Positions 45,665 through 56,701 of a stretch of DNA of 64,000 nt are shown piece by piece. The notes under the pieces were generated by a model, which was given only the letters and a program-made list of their open reading frames with translations, was not told where the DNA came from and searched no databases. Position numbers and translations under genes: made by a program. Every line of letters starts with the position of its first letter. Position 1 is the stretch's first letter. Source of the stretch: Rhinopithecus roxellana (Eukaryota > Chordata > Mammalia > Primates > Cercopithecidae). Where the stretch lies: positions 37,208,611-37,272,610 of the forward strand of contig NC_044555.1 in assembly GCF_007565055.1 (NCBI RefSeq), written 5' to 3'.

Positions 45665-46196
45665 CCAGTGCCCTTATACAAAGGCTGGAATGTAACAAAA
45701 GCCTATCAAGAGTTTTACCTAGGCCTTTCCTAGGCCTTAAAACATGACAAAATAACAAAGGAATTCTTAACAAGTCTCACTTAGGATTTTATTGGGGGTC
45801 TGAAGAAACTCCCCAGGCCTCCAGGAACTCCCTCAAACCTCCATGATTTAGCAGGAGACAAGATAAGCGTAATTACCCTAGCACCTGGACCCATTTGGAT
45901 TAAGTAAATGTACCGAGGCTCTGGAAGAAGGTCTTCAGGACTCAGACCTCACTTATAGATCAAAAGAAGTTAATCACTTACGTCTTTACATGGATGCACA
46001 CTTACATGTAGACATATAGCTTAGAAGGTATATAAGCTCTGGAAAACTTTGTAATTTTGAGTTTGTGTGGAGATAAATTCCAGGCCTTCTCCCTGTAACC
46101 AGTTGCAGAAATAAAACTCTTCCTCCCCAGTTTACCTGCATCTCCTTATTGGGCTGCGAGAAATAGCAGCCCGACCCACAGTTTGGTCCGGGAACA
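45662..46196 (+). mobile_element. Probable LTR, fourth family
   Basis: Promoter and end features are in order: GGTATATAAGCTCTGG (TATA at about 46029), a polyadenylation signal AATAAA (46109-46114), then a GGGCTGCGAGAAATAGCAGC block and the end TTTGGTCCGGGAACA. The left part may begin before the Alu at about 45320. Family not identified. Confidence 0.6.
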
Positions 46197-46659
46197 AAAT
46201 TAAGTTATTTCGTCACCTGACTCAAGGGAAAGTTTATAACTCTTGCTGTGTTTCACCTAAGTAAATCCTCCTTAGCATTTATTTATTTTTTTTTCTGTCT
46301 CTTGATTTAACATTCAAATCCATAAAAATTCAAACCCATAAAAAATGTCCTGACTTTAGGACTTTGAAAGGTAAAATGAACACTGTACATATCTTTAAGC
46401 TCAATAAATATTGATCACAGTTAACATAACAGAAGCAAACTAGTCGTTTTTCAAATGGTGGAATCTAAGACATTAGAAATCAATCTTGTTCAGGCAATAA
46501 TTCAGTAATGTACATTCAAGTATGTATCATGATTCAGAGTATGTTGTCTTTAATATTATGAGGGCATCCTGTTAAGTGGTAATGTGTTTTGTACCCATAA
46601 CTGAAAGTTTCTCAGGAAGTTGCATTCCAACAAACACCTAAAATGAGAAGGTGTATATG

Positions 46660-46690
<31 letters not shown>

Positions 46691-46984
46691 GTATTTCCAT
46701 GGATAAATATTCTTTTCAAGCAGTAGCAGAGTATCTGTGCAAAAAATGAGTTAATATTCTTTTTTTAGGTCATTTTACCTACTGTATCATTGTATCATAA
46801 AAAGAATGTTGAGTATATCAAACAATAATGATATAAAATGGGTTCCATTAACATAAACTTATATATTCTTATCACAAACAATGGGCTTGTAATTGCAATT
46901 AATGTGATACAGATATAAAATTAAGTATCCCAAGAAAAATTTAAAGACCTAATTTTTTCTTTAATAATATTAATACTGATTCAA
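46197..46984. other. Unique non-coding DNA with an isolated T29 run
   Basis: A pure run of 29 T at 46660-46688 is not attached to any recognisable retroposon. The remainder has no recognised repeat or gene. Confidence 0.6.
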
Positions 46985-47291
46985 TTTTTTTTTTTTTTTT
47001 TTTTTTTGAGACAGAGTTTCATGCTTGTCGCCCAGGCTGGAGTGCAATGGTGCAATCTTGCTCACCACAACCTCTGCCTCCTGGGTTCAAGCAATTCTCC
47101 TGCCTCAGCCTCCTGAGTAGCTGGGACTACAGGCATGTGCCACCACGCCTGGCTAATTTTGTAATTTTAGTAGAGACAGGATTTCTCCATGTTGGTCAGG
47201 CTGGTTTTGAACTCCAGACCTCAGGTGATCCGCCCACCTTGGCCTCCCAAAGTGCTGGCATGATTACAGGCGTGAGCCACTGCGCTCGGCC
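46985..47291 (-). mobile_element. Alu (AluS-like), antisense
   Basis: T23 tail at 46985-47007 and a complete body to GGCC at 47291. Confidence 0.93.
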
Positions 47292-47728
47292 TCAATAATA
47301 CATTTTTTTAAAAACTGTAAACTGCTAACAGTTTTTCTACTGATCTAGTAGAAACATGCTAAAACATGGTTAGACTAGATGGTTAGTCAAGGGATTTTTG
47401 TAAGAAATGAAAATATAGGAGTAAATAAGTGAAATGCTTTACAATAATAACACAAAGGAAGAATTTTGTCAATATGTGCCAAATTTTTGTTTAATGAATA
47501 ATAGATTACCAATATTAAAAATGTTGTTCTGATTGTCCTAATGTTACATATATGCATATATTACATGTATTTTATATGTGCATATATTACTTTTATTTTA
47601 AACATACATATATAAGGACTTATATTACATTAAGAAAATCAGATCCTAAATTTGGAAATGTATGTGTGTGTGCATGCGTATAAGCCATTTACTCATGAAA
47701 AGTACAAACTATCTTACAGAATGATGTT
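47292..47728. other. Unique DNA
   Basis: TA/TG-rich around 47547-47630. No gene is recognised. Confidence 0.5.
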
Positions 47729-48226
47729 GTTGGGGTTAAAAACACACTACCCCCAAATACGGTACCTTGGCATATTGAATATTTTATTCGGAAGAACTTT
47801 GAAAACAGACAGGTGCAGAAAGAACTCTCTGACCTTCCTGTCTCCCATGGAACTATTCATGAGATCCTCATGTGAGAGCCCTCCCTACCCCTGAAGGAAA
47901 GAATCCTCTCTCTTAAGAGAAGGAAGGGATGCCTAGAGGAATCTGAGAAAATAGGTCTTTCTAAGTTTCCCTTATTTTACTAGTGTTAGCGCATACCTTT
48001 TTGGTCATATAGCATTTTTCTATAACATTCCACCTTTCCTCAAGCCTAGTTTAAAAACACTCAGGCTTAACTGCTTCTTTGCATTTCATTTCCTCATGAA
48101 GTCTCCCTTGTCCTATAAAACTTATACTGGATACATTTGTATGCTTTTCAGTTGTTAATTAGTCTTATGTCTGCTTGTTTTACGGGGCCACAGGCAATAA
48201 ACCTAAAATGGGTAGAAGAAAAAGAC
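47729..48226 (+). mobile_element. Probable LTR, fifth family
   Basis: It starts TGTTGGGGTTAAAAACACAC. A TATAAAA box lies at 48114-48120 near the usual promoter position. It is followed by TTGTTAATTAGTCTTATGTC, CTGCTTGTTTTACGGG, AATAAA (about 48198) and CTAAAATGGGTAGAAG. An Alu cuts the right end. The overall pattern matches an ERV LTR that I recall but cannot name. Confidence 0.55.
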
Positions 48227-48528
48227 AATTTTTTTTCGGGGGGAGTGGAGGCCAAGTCTCTCTCTGTTGCCCAGGCTGGAGTGCAATGGTGCGATCTCGG
48301 CTCATTGCAACCTCCACCTCTCGGGTTCAAGCAATTCTCCTGCCTCAGCCTCCTGAGTAGCTGGGATTACAGGTGTGTGCCACCATGCCTGGCTAATTTT
48401 GTATTTTTAGTAGAGACGGGGGTTTCTCCACGATGGTCAGGCTGGTCTCAAACTCCTGACCTCATGATCCACACTCCTTGGCCTCCCAAAGTGCTGGGAT
48501 TACAGGCGTGAGCCACCTCACCCAGTCT
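48227..48528 (-). mobile_element. Alu (AluS-like), antisense
   Basis: A poly-T of eight and a G-rich break (CGGGGGGAGTGG) replace the usual start of the 3' end. Duplications AGAAAAAGAC (48217-48226) and AGGAAAAGAC (48529-48538) flank it. Confidence 0.92.
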
Positions 48529-48538
48529 AGGAAAAGAC

Positions 48539-48917
48539 TTTTTTCCCCTCCCCTACAGTGTTAAGGAATTAATTAGAAATATACACTATTTATGGTATTC
48601 ATTTCCAGGTGAAAACTGAATAAGAATAAGAATTCTTAATTTTCATTTATTTATTTATTTTCTTGATATATATGGCAAACATCCATTTCAATAACAAAAA
48701 TTATAATAATTATAATGTCCTGTTTATGTTTGCATTCATAGATATGTCCAGAACGTTATGCTGCTCTAATATTATCACCTGAGAAAATCTCTTCTATTAA
48801 TAGGAAATGATTGTAATAGAAAATGTGAAATGAATTAATTTTAACACATAATCTTCTTTTTGCTCATTTTTTTAATTTGTAAAAAATTATTTTCTGATTA
48901 AACAGGAATCATCTTAT
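48539..48917. other. Unique DNA with a short (TTTA)n
   Basis: A (TTTA)n patch lies at about 48644-48660. No gene is recognised. Confidence 0.55.
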
Positions 48918-48931
48918 AAAACTAATGCTGA

Positions 48932-49226
48932 GGCCAGGTATGGTGGCTCACGCCTGTAATCCCAGCACTTTGGGAGGCCAAGATGGGCGGATCACCTGAG
49001 GTCAGGAGTTTGAAACCAACATGGCCAACATGGTGAAACCCCCGTCTCTACTAAAATTTCAAAAATTAGCCAGGCGTGGTGGCACATGCCTGTAATACCA
49101 GCTTCTCTGGAGGCTGAGGCAGGAGAATTGCTTGAACCCGGGAGGTGGACGTTGCAGTGAGACAAGCTCGCGTCGTGTCATTGCACAGCCTCACCAAGAG
49201 GGAGACTCCGTCTCCAAAAAAAAATA
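48932..49226 (+). mobile_element. Alu (AluS-like) with damaged 3' end
   Basis: Perfect 14-bp duplications AAAACTAATGCTGA (48918-48931, 49227-49240). The 3' end is unusual: GCACTCCAGCCTGGG is replaced by GCACAGCCTCACCAAGAGGG. Confidence 0.94.
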
Positions 49227-49240
49227 AAAACTAATGCTGA

Positions 49241-49802
49241 GAGATTGCAGGTAAGAGTTCTATTTTTAGTTATTTGTGTCTTTCTTCTCTGTCCAAGGCA
49301 CAATTCCTAGAACATCATTTTTCAGCAAGTATATCCCATACTGACTGAAATCCAAGGAGAATGAATTTAGAGATGTAAGATCAATGGTTTATTTTCTCTT
49401 TCAGTAAATACTACTTAGTGCATATACCCATCAGAAGACTGTTTTACATTTGTAAGGCATTTAATAGTATTTCAAATTGCCTCCACATTCATTAAAATTA
49501 ACTGTAACACCTTACTTGGATCCACTGGTGAAAGAATTAAAAGTAGAAATTTTACATGTATGATTACGAATCTTCACATACCAAATAGAGAATCAAGCTA
49601 ATTCTAATCAAAATGTTTGCTTCTGAGACAAAATTACTCTTTGGGCTATTTACTCTTTTGTAATAACTAGCTCCCCACTTCAACCATAGTCTAACTTATT
49701 CAATAATCACCATAACAGTAAAATAAAACCAATAGCTTTGCATTAAATTGATATTTTAGGTTTGGGTAGAGTTATGCAACTCTTCGAAAGGCGGAAGGGT
49801 AA
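49241..49802. other. Unique non-coding DNA
   Basis: No recognised repeat or gene. Confidence 0.55.
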
Positions 49803-50089
49803 GGCCAGGCACAGTGGTTCACACCTGTAATCCCAGCACTTTGGGAGGCCGAGGTGGGTGGATCACGAGGTCAGGAGATCGAGACCATGCTGGCTAACAC
49901 GGTGAAACCCCGTCTCTACTAAAAATACAAAAAATTAGCCTGGTGTGGTGGCACGCGCCTGTAGTCCCAGCTGAGGCAGGAGAATCCCTTGAACCCGGGA
50001 GGCAGAGGTTTCAGTGAGCTGAGATCAGGTCGCTGAACTCCAGCCTGGGCGACAGAGCGAGACTTTGTCTCAGAAAAAAAGAAAAAAAA
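49803..50089 (+). mobile_element. AluY/S-type Alu with a short right-arm deletion
   Basis: GTAGTCCCAGCTGAGGCAGG lacks about 19 bp of the consensus, probably a deletion between two GCT repeats. Confidence 0.92.
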
Positions 50090-50238
50090 GTCGGGGGAAG
50101 GCTAACTATGTGGCTGCTTCTGATGTGATACTTAAATTATTTATTTAAACCCTGGCTAATTTCAAAAAGGATTTAAGACTGCTGTTTCAATTCTCAAAAT
50201 ACAATTGCAGCATAATTATAACCAAATACTATAAAGAT

Positions 50239-50651
50239 AATCAATCTAATTTATTTATTTATTTATTTATTTATTTATTTTTTGAGACGGAGTCTCGCTC
50301 TGTCACCCAGGCTGGAGTGCAGTGGCCAGATTGCAGTGGTATATTGTTAAAATGTATAGTTATTAAATTATATGCTATAAATATTAATAGGTGCTGTAAT
50401 ATGCCATGTCATTTATTGGTGTTTTCATTTTCCTCTAATATAGATGTTAATAGTGAATGCTTTCCGTACAAGCCGAAAATTTGAATACCCCAATTCCTGG
50501 ATTCATTTGTTTTATTCTCTCCATTGTTAAATTAGATTGATTGCCGGGCGCGGTGGCTCAAGCCTGTAATCCCAGCACTTTGGGAGGCCGAGACGGGCGG
50601 ATCACGAGGTCAGGAGATCGAGACCATCCTGGCTAACACGGTGAAACCCCG
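50239..50651. mobile_element. AluYR-type insertion broken by a micro-inversion
   Basis: Left part: target copy AATCAATCTAATTTA (50239-50253), (TTTA)n tail and the antisense Alu 3' end (to 50331). Middle: about 195 bp of flanking DNA (50332-50527). Right part: inverted target copy TAAATTAGATTGATT (50528-50542) directly followed by the sense Alu 5' end (50543-50651, GCCGGGCGCGG...GAAACCCCG). The central ~120 bp of the Alu is missing. The inverted order of both Alu halves and both target copies fits one antisense insertion, then inversion of 50332-50651 with deletion. Confidence 0.88.
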
Positions 50652-51004
50652 CTTGGCAATGAATACACTGGATAAAACATATGTTTACTAGTAGTAATAA
50701 TTAGATTCATATATCTCTTTTTCACACTATCTTGAAAACATTTTCATTTTTTACATAGGATGACTTTTCAAACACTTATGAACATTTCTGCACTAGATAT
50801 GCTCATTAAGAAAGATTAAAATGAAAAAGGAAAGACTTGTCTTGACTTCCAACTGAATCAAACAATGAATTTAATAAAAATGATGCTTTTAGGCAACAAA
50901 ATTCAGCTTCCATTGGATGAAATACTGACATCATTAGCAATGAAACTTTTTTAAACATATTTCAAATAAAAGTAAGAAATACATACTCCTCTAAGAACAT
51001 CAAT
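50652..51004. other. Unique non-coding DNA
   Basis: No recognised repeat or gene. Confidence 0.55.
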
Positions 51005-51008
51005 TATA

Positions 51009-51035
51009 TTATTTATTTATTTTATTTTATTATTT

Positions 51036-51066
<31 letters not shown>

Positions 51067-51359
51067 TTTTTTGAGACGGAGTCTGGCTCTGTCGCCCAGG
51101 CTGGAGTGCAGTGGCCCGATCTCAGCTCACTGCAAGCTCCGCCTCCCGGGTTTACGCCATTCTCCTGCCTCAGCCTCCTGAGTAGCTGGGACTACAGGCG
51201 CCCGCCACCACACCCGGCTAGTTTTTGTGTGTGTGTTTTTTAGTAGAGATGGGGTTTCACCGTGTTAGCCAGGATGGTCTCGATCTCCTGACCTCATGAT
51301 CTGCCCGTCTCGGCCTCCCAAAGTGCTGGGATTACAGGCTTGAGCCACCGCGCCCGGCC
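51009..51359 (-). mobile_element. Young AluYR-type Alu, antisense, inserted in another Alu's tail
   Basis: The body from 51073 has AluYR-type variants (TGGCCCGATCTCAGCTCAC, GGCTTGAGCC). (TTTA)n lies on both sides (51009-51072 and 51360-51374), showing insertion into an existing (TTTA)n Alu tail. Confidence 0.93.
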
Positions 51360-51660
51360 TATTTATTTATTTATTTTTTTGAGACAGAGTGTTGCTCTGT
51401 TTCCCAGGCTAGAGTGCAGTGGCAAGATCTTGGCTCAGTGTAACCTCCGCCTCCCAGGTTCAAGCGATTCTCCTGCCTCAGCCTCCCTAGTAGTTGGGAC
51501 TACAGGTGTGTGCCACCACGCTCAGCTAATTTTTTGTATTTTTAGTAGAGACGGGGTTTCATCGTGTTACCCAGGATGGTCTCGATCTCCTGACCTCATG
51601 ATCCACCTGACTCATCCTCCCAAAGTGCTGGGATTACAGGCGTGAGCCACTGCACCTGGC
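51360..51660 (-). mobile_element. Older Alu (AluS-like), antisense, tandem partner
   Basis: The remaining (TTTA)n tail (51360-51375) joins a full body (51381-51660). It is the earlier insertion of the pair. Confidence 0.92.
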
Positions 51661-51728
51661 TAATTATCTTGTTTTTAAAATTAGATTCTCCCATACTTTA
51701 AATTTTTTCCCCTCAAAACCCAATCTGA

Positions 51729-51751
51729 TACACACAAACACACACACACAC
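51729..51751 (+). repeat. (CA)n microsatellite
   Basis: An interrupted (AC)n of about 11 units. Confidence 0.85.
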
Positions 51752-51807
51752 TCCCCACATATCTTCAATCTGGTAAAAAAATTATTTTAAATCAAAGGAG
51801 AATTTTT

Positions 51808-52121
51808 TAAATTAATTAATTAATTAATTTATTTATTTTTGACAAAGAGTTTTGCACTTGTTGCCCAGGCTGGAGTGCCATGGCATGATCTCGGCTCACT
51901 GCAACCTCTGCTTCCCAGGTTCAAGTGATTCACTTGCCTCGCCCTCCGGAGTAGCTGGGATTATAGACATGCGCCACCACATCCGCTAATTTTGTATTTT
52001 TAGTAGAGACAGGGTTTCTCCATGTTGTTCAGGCTGGTCTCGAACTCCCAACCTCAGGTGATCCGACTGCCTTGGCTTCCCAAAGTGCGGGGATTAGAGG
52101 CGTTAACCACCCCACTTGGCC
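51808..52121 (-). mobile_element. Alu (AluS-like), antisense, (TTAA)n tail
   Basis: The tail has become (TTAA)n/(TTTA)n at about 51808-51838. The body runs to GGCC at 52121. Confidence 0.92.
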
Positions 52122-52769
52122 TCAAGTTTACTTTCAAAAGACTAGCAAATGTCTTTTAAAAGGCTAGCAAATGTCCTATAAACATTAGTAACATCCTTAA
52201 AAGGGCAAACATTTATCATTAGGTCAAAAATAATTTAGTTCACTTCAAGAAAGTTCCATATGAGGAACTCACAATAGCTACTATTGTCTACTGTTACATA
52301 ATGTACCTATGAAGCAATGAGACAGATAATAACTAAGTCATCAAAACCAGTCTCATTACTTTTAATTAGACCTTGTGTAATAATGACAAACAGAACTCTC
52401 CCATTTGTGTTTGGATATGGAACAGTATGCCTGGGCAATGTCAAATTTTTGAGACCTTTATAGGAATTTAAAATACATATAACCGATATGAATAACTTTA
52501 TCGCATGCATTACCATTGTAATTTTTTAATGCCACTGTTTTGACTAAAAGGACATAATATCACTAATGTTGAAGATATATTTATAAGCATTATATCATGT
52601 TAATATATTTTCATATTTGATTGGAACTTTCCATAATGGATTATAGAATTAAATGTTTCCTGCCTCTCCTATACTATTATTTTCTAATAATTCAATATTA
52701 TATTTCAATTGTTATTCATTCAATCAGAAAGCACGATTAAATAGTATGTGCACAAAATTTAAATATATT
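52122..52769. other. Unique DNA with a 22-bp tandem duplication
   Basis: AAAAG(A/G)CTAGCAAATGTC is repeated at 52136 and 52158 (period 22). Otherwise no repeat or gene is recognised. Confidence 0.6.
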
Positions 52770-53220
52770 CATCCGTTCATGCAACAAATGTTGAGTTCAT
52801 ACTATGTGCCAGACTTTCCTTAGGCAGTAGAAATACAGAGATGAGCGAGACAGACATGTTCCCTAACCCACATGGAGCTCACAATTTAGTAGGAAAGATA
52901 AGCAACAAACAAACAAATAAACAAATGCATAAATAAATCAGAGATCACAAACCGGACTCCCAGGGACAGAAATGTTCAGCAGACATGTTTTGTTTGGTCT
53001 GCATTTTAGTTTAAATATATTAATTGTTTTACAACATCAAAAAATATGGAATATTTACATTAACATTCAGATTCTCTATTTGTCCTGAAAACCTTGGGAT
53101 GCTTCCAACATAGGCCCTACTCCCAAATGGCCTGGGACTAAATTGCTATTGCCCATTTTAGATCCAGAATGTCATCTCCAGTGCTAGTCACACCTCTTAT
53201 GGTATTATACTAGGCCTATT

Positions 53221-53515
53221 ATTTATTTATTTTTTAAATGGAGTTTTGCTCTTGTTGCCCAGGCTGGGGTGCAGTGGCGCAGTCTCGCCTCACTGCAACC
53301 TCCACCTCCCGGGTTCAAGCGATTCTCCTGTCTCAGCCTCCCGAGTAGCTGGGATTTCAGGTATGCGCCACCACACCCGGCTAATTTTGTATTTTTAGTA
53401 GAGATAGGGTTTCTCTCTTTTGGTCAGGCTGGTCTTGAACTCCCGATTTCAGGTGATCCTTCTGCCTCAGCCTCCCAAGGTGCTGGGATTACAGGTGTGA
53501 GCCACTGCGCCTGGC
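53221..53515 (-). mobile_element. Alu (AluS-like), antisense, inside the L2 region
   Basis: Flanks TTATACTAGGCCTATT (53205-53220) and TTATACTCGGTATTTT (53516-53531) are a diverged 16-bp target duplication. Confidence 0.92.
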
Positions 53516-54306
53516 TTATACTCGGTATTTTACCCATTTATTTCACCTGCCTTGGCTCCCGTAGCACTTGAGTTGTAACCACTGAAGTATATCTTAATTA
53601 TAATATGTGACACATAAAATAGAGGAAAAGAAGAATAAGGTAGCACAACAAAATTGACTTAATAGACAGTAGTGTTATAGACAGCATCTCTCAGGAAATG
53701 ACTTTTAAGCTACAACTTGAAGTATGAGGAGCATGGCGGGTGTGGCAGTGTCCTAGGCAGAAAACAGAGCAAAGGCAAAGACACAGAGGCAGGACAGCGC
53801 TTCCCTTATTTGATAAAAATTAAAAATGGTGATCAGTGTGCCTGGAATATATAGTAAGCAAGGAAGAAAGTGGAATGACATAGAAAAGAGTCAAATCAGG
53901 CAGGATATTATAGGTCATTGTAGAGATTTGAGTTTTATTTTAAATGGATTGGGAAGACATTATTATTTGATTTGTGTTTTGAATATCACTCTAGCTATTC
54001 TGAGAAGAAAGTAATTGATGTGATGTGAGAATGAAAGTTTGGGAGACTCTAGGATACTGATACAATAGTGTGTGGTGGATGGCCAATGGCCTGATTTAGT
54101 GTGATAATAGTAAAGATGGAGAGAAGCTGATGAGTATGACAGAGTTTGGAGGCAGAATAAATAGAGTCTGGTGAGGGATTGATTCTAGGTTGGGGCAGGA
54201 GAAATAGAGAGAAACTGGGCTAATATTAGTACCATTTAATGAAGTAGAGATGATGAAAAAGGAACTAGGTTTGGTACAGCAGAAAAGCTGTTAAAATGTA
54301 AGATAC

Positions 54307-54607
54307 GGCCGGGCGCGGTGGCTCAAGCCTGTAATCTCAGCACTTTGGGAGGCCGAGACAGGCGGATCACGAGGTCAGGAGATCGAGACCATCCTGGCTA
54401 ACACAGTGAAACCCCGTCTCTACTAAAAATACAAAAAACTAGCCGGGCGAGGTGGCGGGCGCCTGTAGTCCCAGCTACTCCGGAGGCTGAGGAAGGAGAA
54501 TGGCGTAAACCCGGGAGGCGGAGCTTGCAGTGAGCTGAGATCCGGCCACTGCACTCCAGACCGGGCGACAGAGCAAGACTCCGTCTCAAAAAAAAAAAAA
54601 AAGAAAG
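54307..54607 (+). mobile_element. Young AluYR-type Alu inside L2
   Basis: A full AluYR-type variant set with an A15 tail. Perfect 14-bp duplications AAAATGTAAGATAC lie at 54293-54306 and 54608-54621. Confidence 0.96.
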
Positions 54608-54814
54608 AAAATGTAAGATACCTGTGACTGATGTCAGTGCAGGCAGTTAGAGACACAAATTTGGAGATAAAGGAGAGTCATATGCATAGAAATGGTATTT
54701 AATACCATAGGATATGATATCATCAAGAGAAAGGTCTTAGAAAAAATGTAGATGGTGGCCTAGTACTGAATTCTGAGAAACTACACGTACAGGTTAATAA
54801 ATTGTATGGTTACT

Positions 54815-55100
54815 GCCCACAAGGAGCTTACAGTCTTCTAATATATACAAAAATCACTAGATTGTGATAAACTGAGTAATAATAAGAACATGCTGTGGTG
54901 AGCTAGAGAAGGGAAGCAGTATTAATCTAGGCAGAGAAAATCAAAGACAACTTGGTAGAGAACATTGGTTGGCATTACAGAAAAAGATTACACAGTCCAA
55001 CATGCAGAGGGTGAGGACTGGGACAGGAATTTCAGGTAAGAAATAAGCTTGCCCCAAAATGGGATACAGGACAGGGTTCATGTTCTAGAAACTGTAGTTG
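54815..55100 (-). mobile_element. Second antisense L2 fragment
   Basis: CTGCCCACAAGGAGCTTACA restarts an inverted L2 3'-region block, followed by TGTGATAAACTGAGTAATAA and CTTGGTAGAGAACATTGGTT. It appears to be a separate copy next to the longer L2. Confidence 0.5.
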
Positions 55101-55105
55101 CCCTA

Positions 55106-55145
55106 GTTAAAGCATAGGGTAAATGGTTAAAGCATAGGATAGATG
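55106..55145 (+). repeat. 20-bp direct tandem duplication
   Basis: GTTAAAGCATAGG(G/A)TA(A/G)ATG is repeated twice at 55106-55125 and 55126-55145. Confidence 0.85.
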
Positions 55146-55175
55146 GAGGACAATACATTCAGATTACGATTTTCT

Positions 55176-55497
55176 TTTATTTATGTATTTATGTATGTAT
55201 GTATTTAAATTTATTTATTGAGATGGAGTCTTGCTCTGTCACCCAGGCTGGAGTGCAGTGGCACGATCTCAGCTGGAACTCCTGCCTCTCAGGTTCAAAT
55301 GATTCTCCTGCCTCAGCCTCTCAAGTAGCTGGAATTACAAGTGCCCACCACCACACCCGGTTAATTTTTGTAATTTTAGTAGAGATGAGGTTTCACCATG
55401 TTGGCCAGGCGGGTCTCAAACTCCTGACCTCCGGTGATCCATTCTCCTCGGCCTACCAAAGTGCTGGGATTACAGGTGTGAGCCACCGTACCCAGTC
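55176..55497 (-). mobile_element. Alu, antisense, (TTTA)/(TGTA) tail
   Basis: Target duplications CAGATTACGATTTTCT (55160-55175) and CAGATTATGATTTTCT (55498-55513). About 14 bp are missing after CACGATCTCAGCT. Confidence 0.94.
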
Positions 55498-55513
55498 CAG
55501 ATTATGATTTTCT

Positions 55514-55866
55514 AAAATGTAAATATCAAGTACTCAAGAATATCACTTGGCCGTTATTCTCACTATACCTCTATTTAATGTGACATCCATTGATTTTTTT
55601 TTCTCTTCTTTGTAGAGGAATTTCTAGTAAGTTTCATAAATATAATAGGCATGTTAAGTATGACAGAAAGAAACACACATTATGAACTAAAGACTTATTA
55701 GAGAAACTATTTAGAAACTAGTTACAAGCTGGTCATGAAAACACCAAGCAGTTCATGGCTCAATAATTTCAGAACTTGTTTCCCAAATGGTTTCATTATA
55801 TTTATTTCACAGATAGGAATAATGTTGTGGTTAACATTCTGGTTGGATTTGGTTTTTCAAGACTGA
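55514..55866. other. Unique non-coding DNA
   Basis: No recognised repeat or gene. Confidence 0.55.
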
Positions 55867-56170
55867 GGCTGGACGCAGTGGCTCACACCTGTAATTCCAC
55901 ACTTTGGGAGGCTGAGGCAGGCAGATCACCTGAGGTCAGGAGTTCGAGACCAGCCTGCCCAACATGCCGAAACCCCATCTCCACTAAAAGTACAAAAATT
56001 AGCCAGGCGTGGTGGCGGACACCTGTAATCCCAGTTACTCGGGAGGTTAAGGAAGGAGAAGCTTGAACCTGGGAGGTGGAGGTTGCAGTTAGCTAAGATC
56101 ATGCCACTGCACTCCAGCCTGGGCAACAAGAGTGAGACTCCGTTTCAAAAAATAAAATAAAATAAAAATA
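55867..56170 (+). mobile_element. Alu (AluS-like), full length
   Basis: It begins GGCTGGACGCAGTGGCTCAC, and the tail is (AAAAT)n. Confidence 0.92.
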
Positions 56171-56180
56171 GAGATGACTG

Positions 56181-56438
56181 CTTCTTTTTTCTTTGAAAGG
56201 GGGTCTTGCTCCGTCGCTCAACATGGTGAAATCCTGTCTCTACTGAAAACACAAAAATCAGCTAGGCATGGTGATGCATGCCTGTTGTCCCAGCTACTTG
56301 GGAGGCTAAGGCAGGAGAATCGCTTGAACCTGGAAGATGGAGGTTGCAGTAGCCGAGATCGTGCCACTGCACTCCAACCTGGCAACAAAGAGAGACTCAG
56401 TCTCAATAAAAAAATAAATAAATAAACAAACAAACAAC
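56181..56438. mobile_element. Fused inverted Alu fragments
   Basis: An antisense Alu 3' end of about 39 bp (CTTCTTTTTTCTTTGAAAGG through CTCCGTCGCTC, 56181-56219) is joined directly to a sense Alu that starts part-way in (AACATGGTGAAATCCTG, 56220) and runs to its (AAAT)n/(CAAA)n tail. Neither piece has its Alu 5' end. A deletion across a former inverted Alu pair would give this structure. Confidence 0.8.
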
Positions 56439-56701
56439 TAAAGTAAAATCAATAAAAATTGAAAAAACTCATATCTTTGTTTGCATTAAAAAAAATTTAC
56501 TTCAACTATTCAATTATTCCTAATATGGTCCAAGAAATAGGAGAAGCATTGTGTGATAGAGTACACACATATTAGATGAGGACAAGTGTGCACTGATGGC
56601 ACAAGATACATTAGTGACTCAACATAATATGTTTACAAATACCTAAATTACTCAATGGGAGTAACTGGGCTAATTCTCAGGTCAGATTAAAAACAATTTT
56701 A
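56439..56701. other. Unique non-coding DNA
   Basis: A short interval without a recognised feature. Confidence 0.55.

Larger units (their letters stand above)
52770..54800 (-). mobile_element. L2 (LINE2), antisense, long relic interrupted by younger elements
   Basis: The L2 3' end appears inverted at 52770-52960 (CATACTATGTGCCAGACTTT, CACATGGAGCTCACAATTTA). L2 body sequence continues at about 53600-54290 (GAGGCAGGACAGCGCTTCC, CAGGATATTATAGGTCATTG, TTGGGAAGACATTATTATTT) and at 54622-54800. A second old insert of unknown type (about 52965-53205) and two Alus separate the pieces. The coding frame is lost. Confidence 0.72.
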
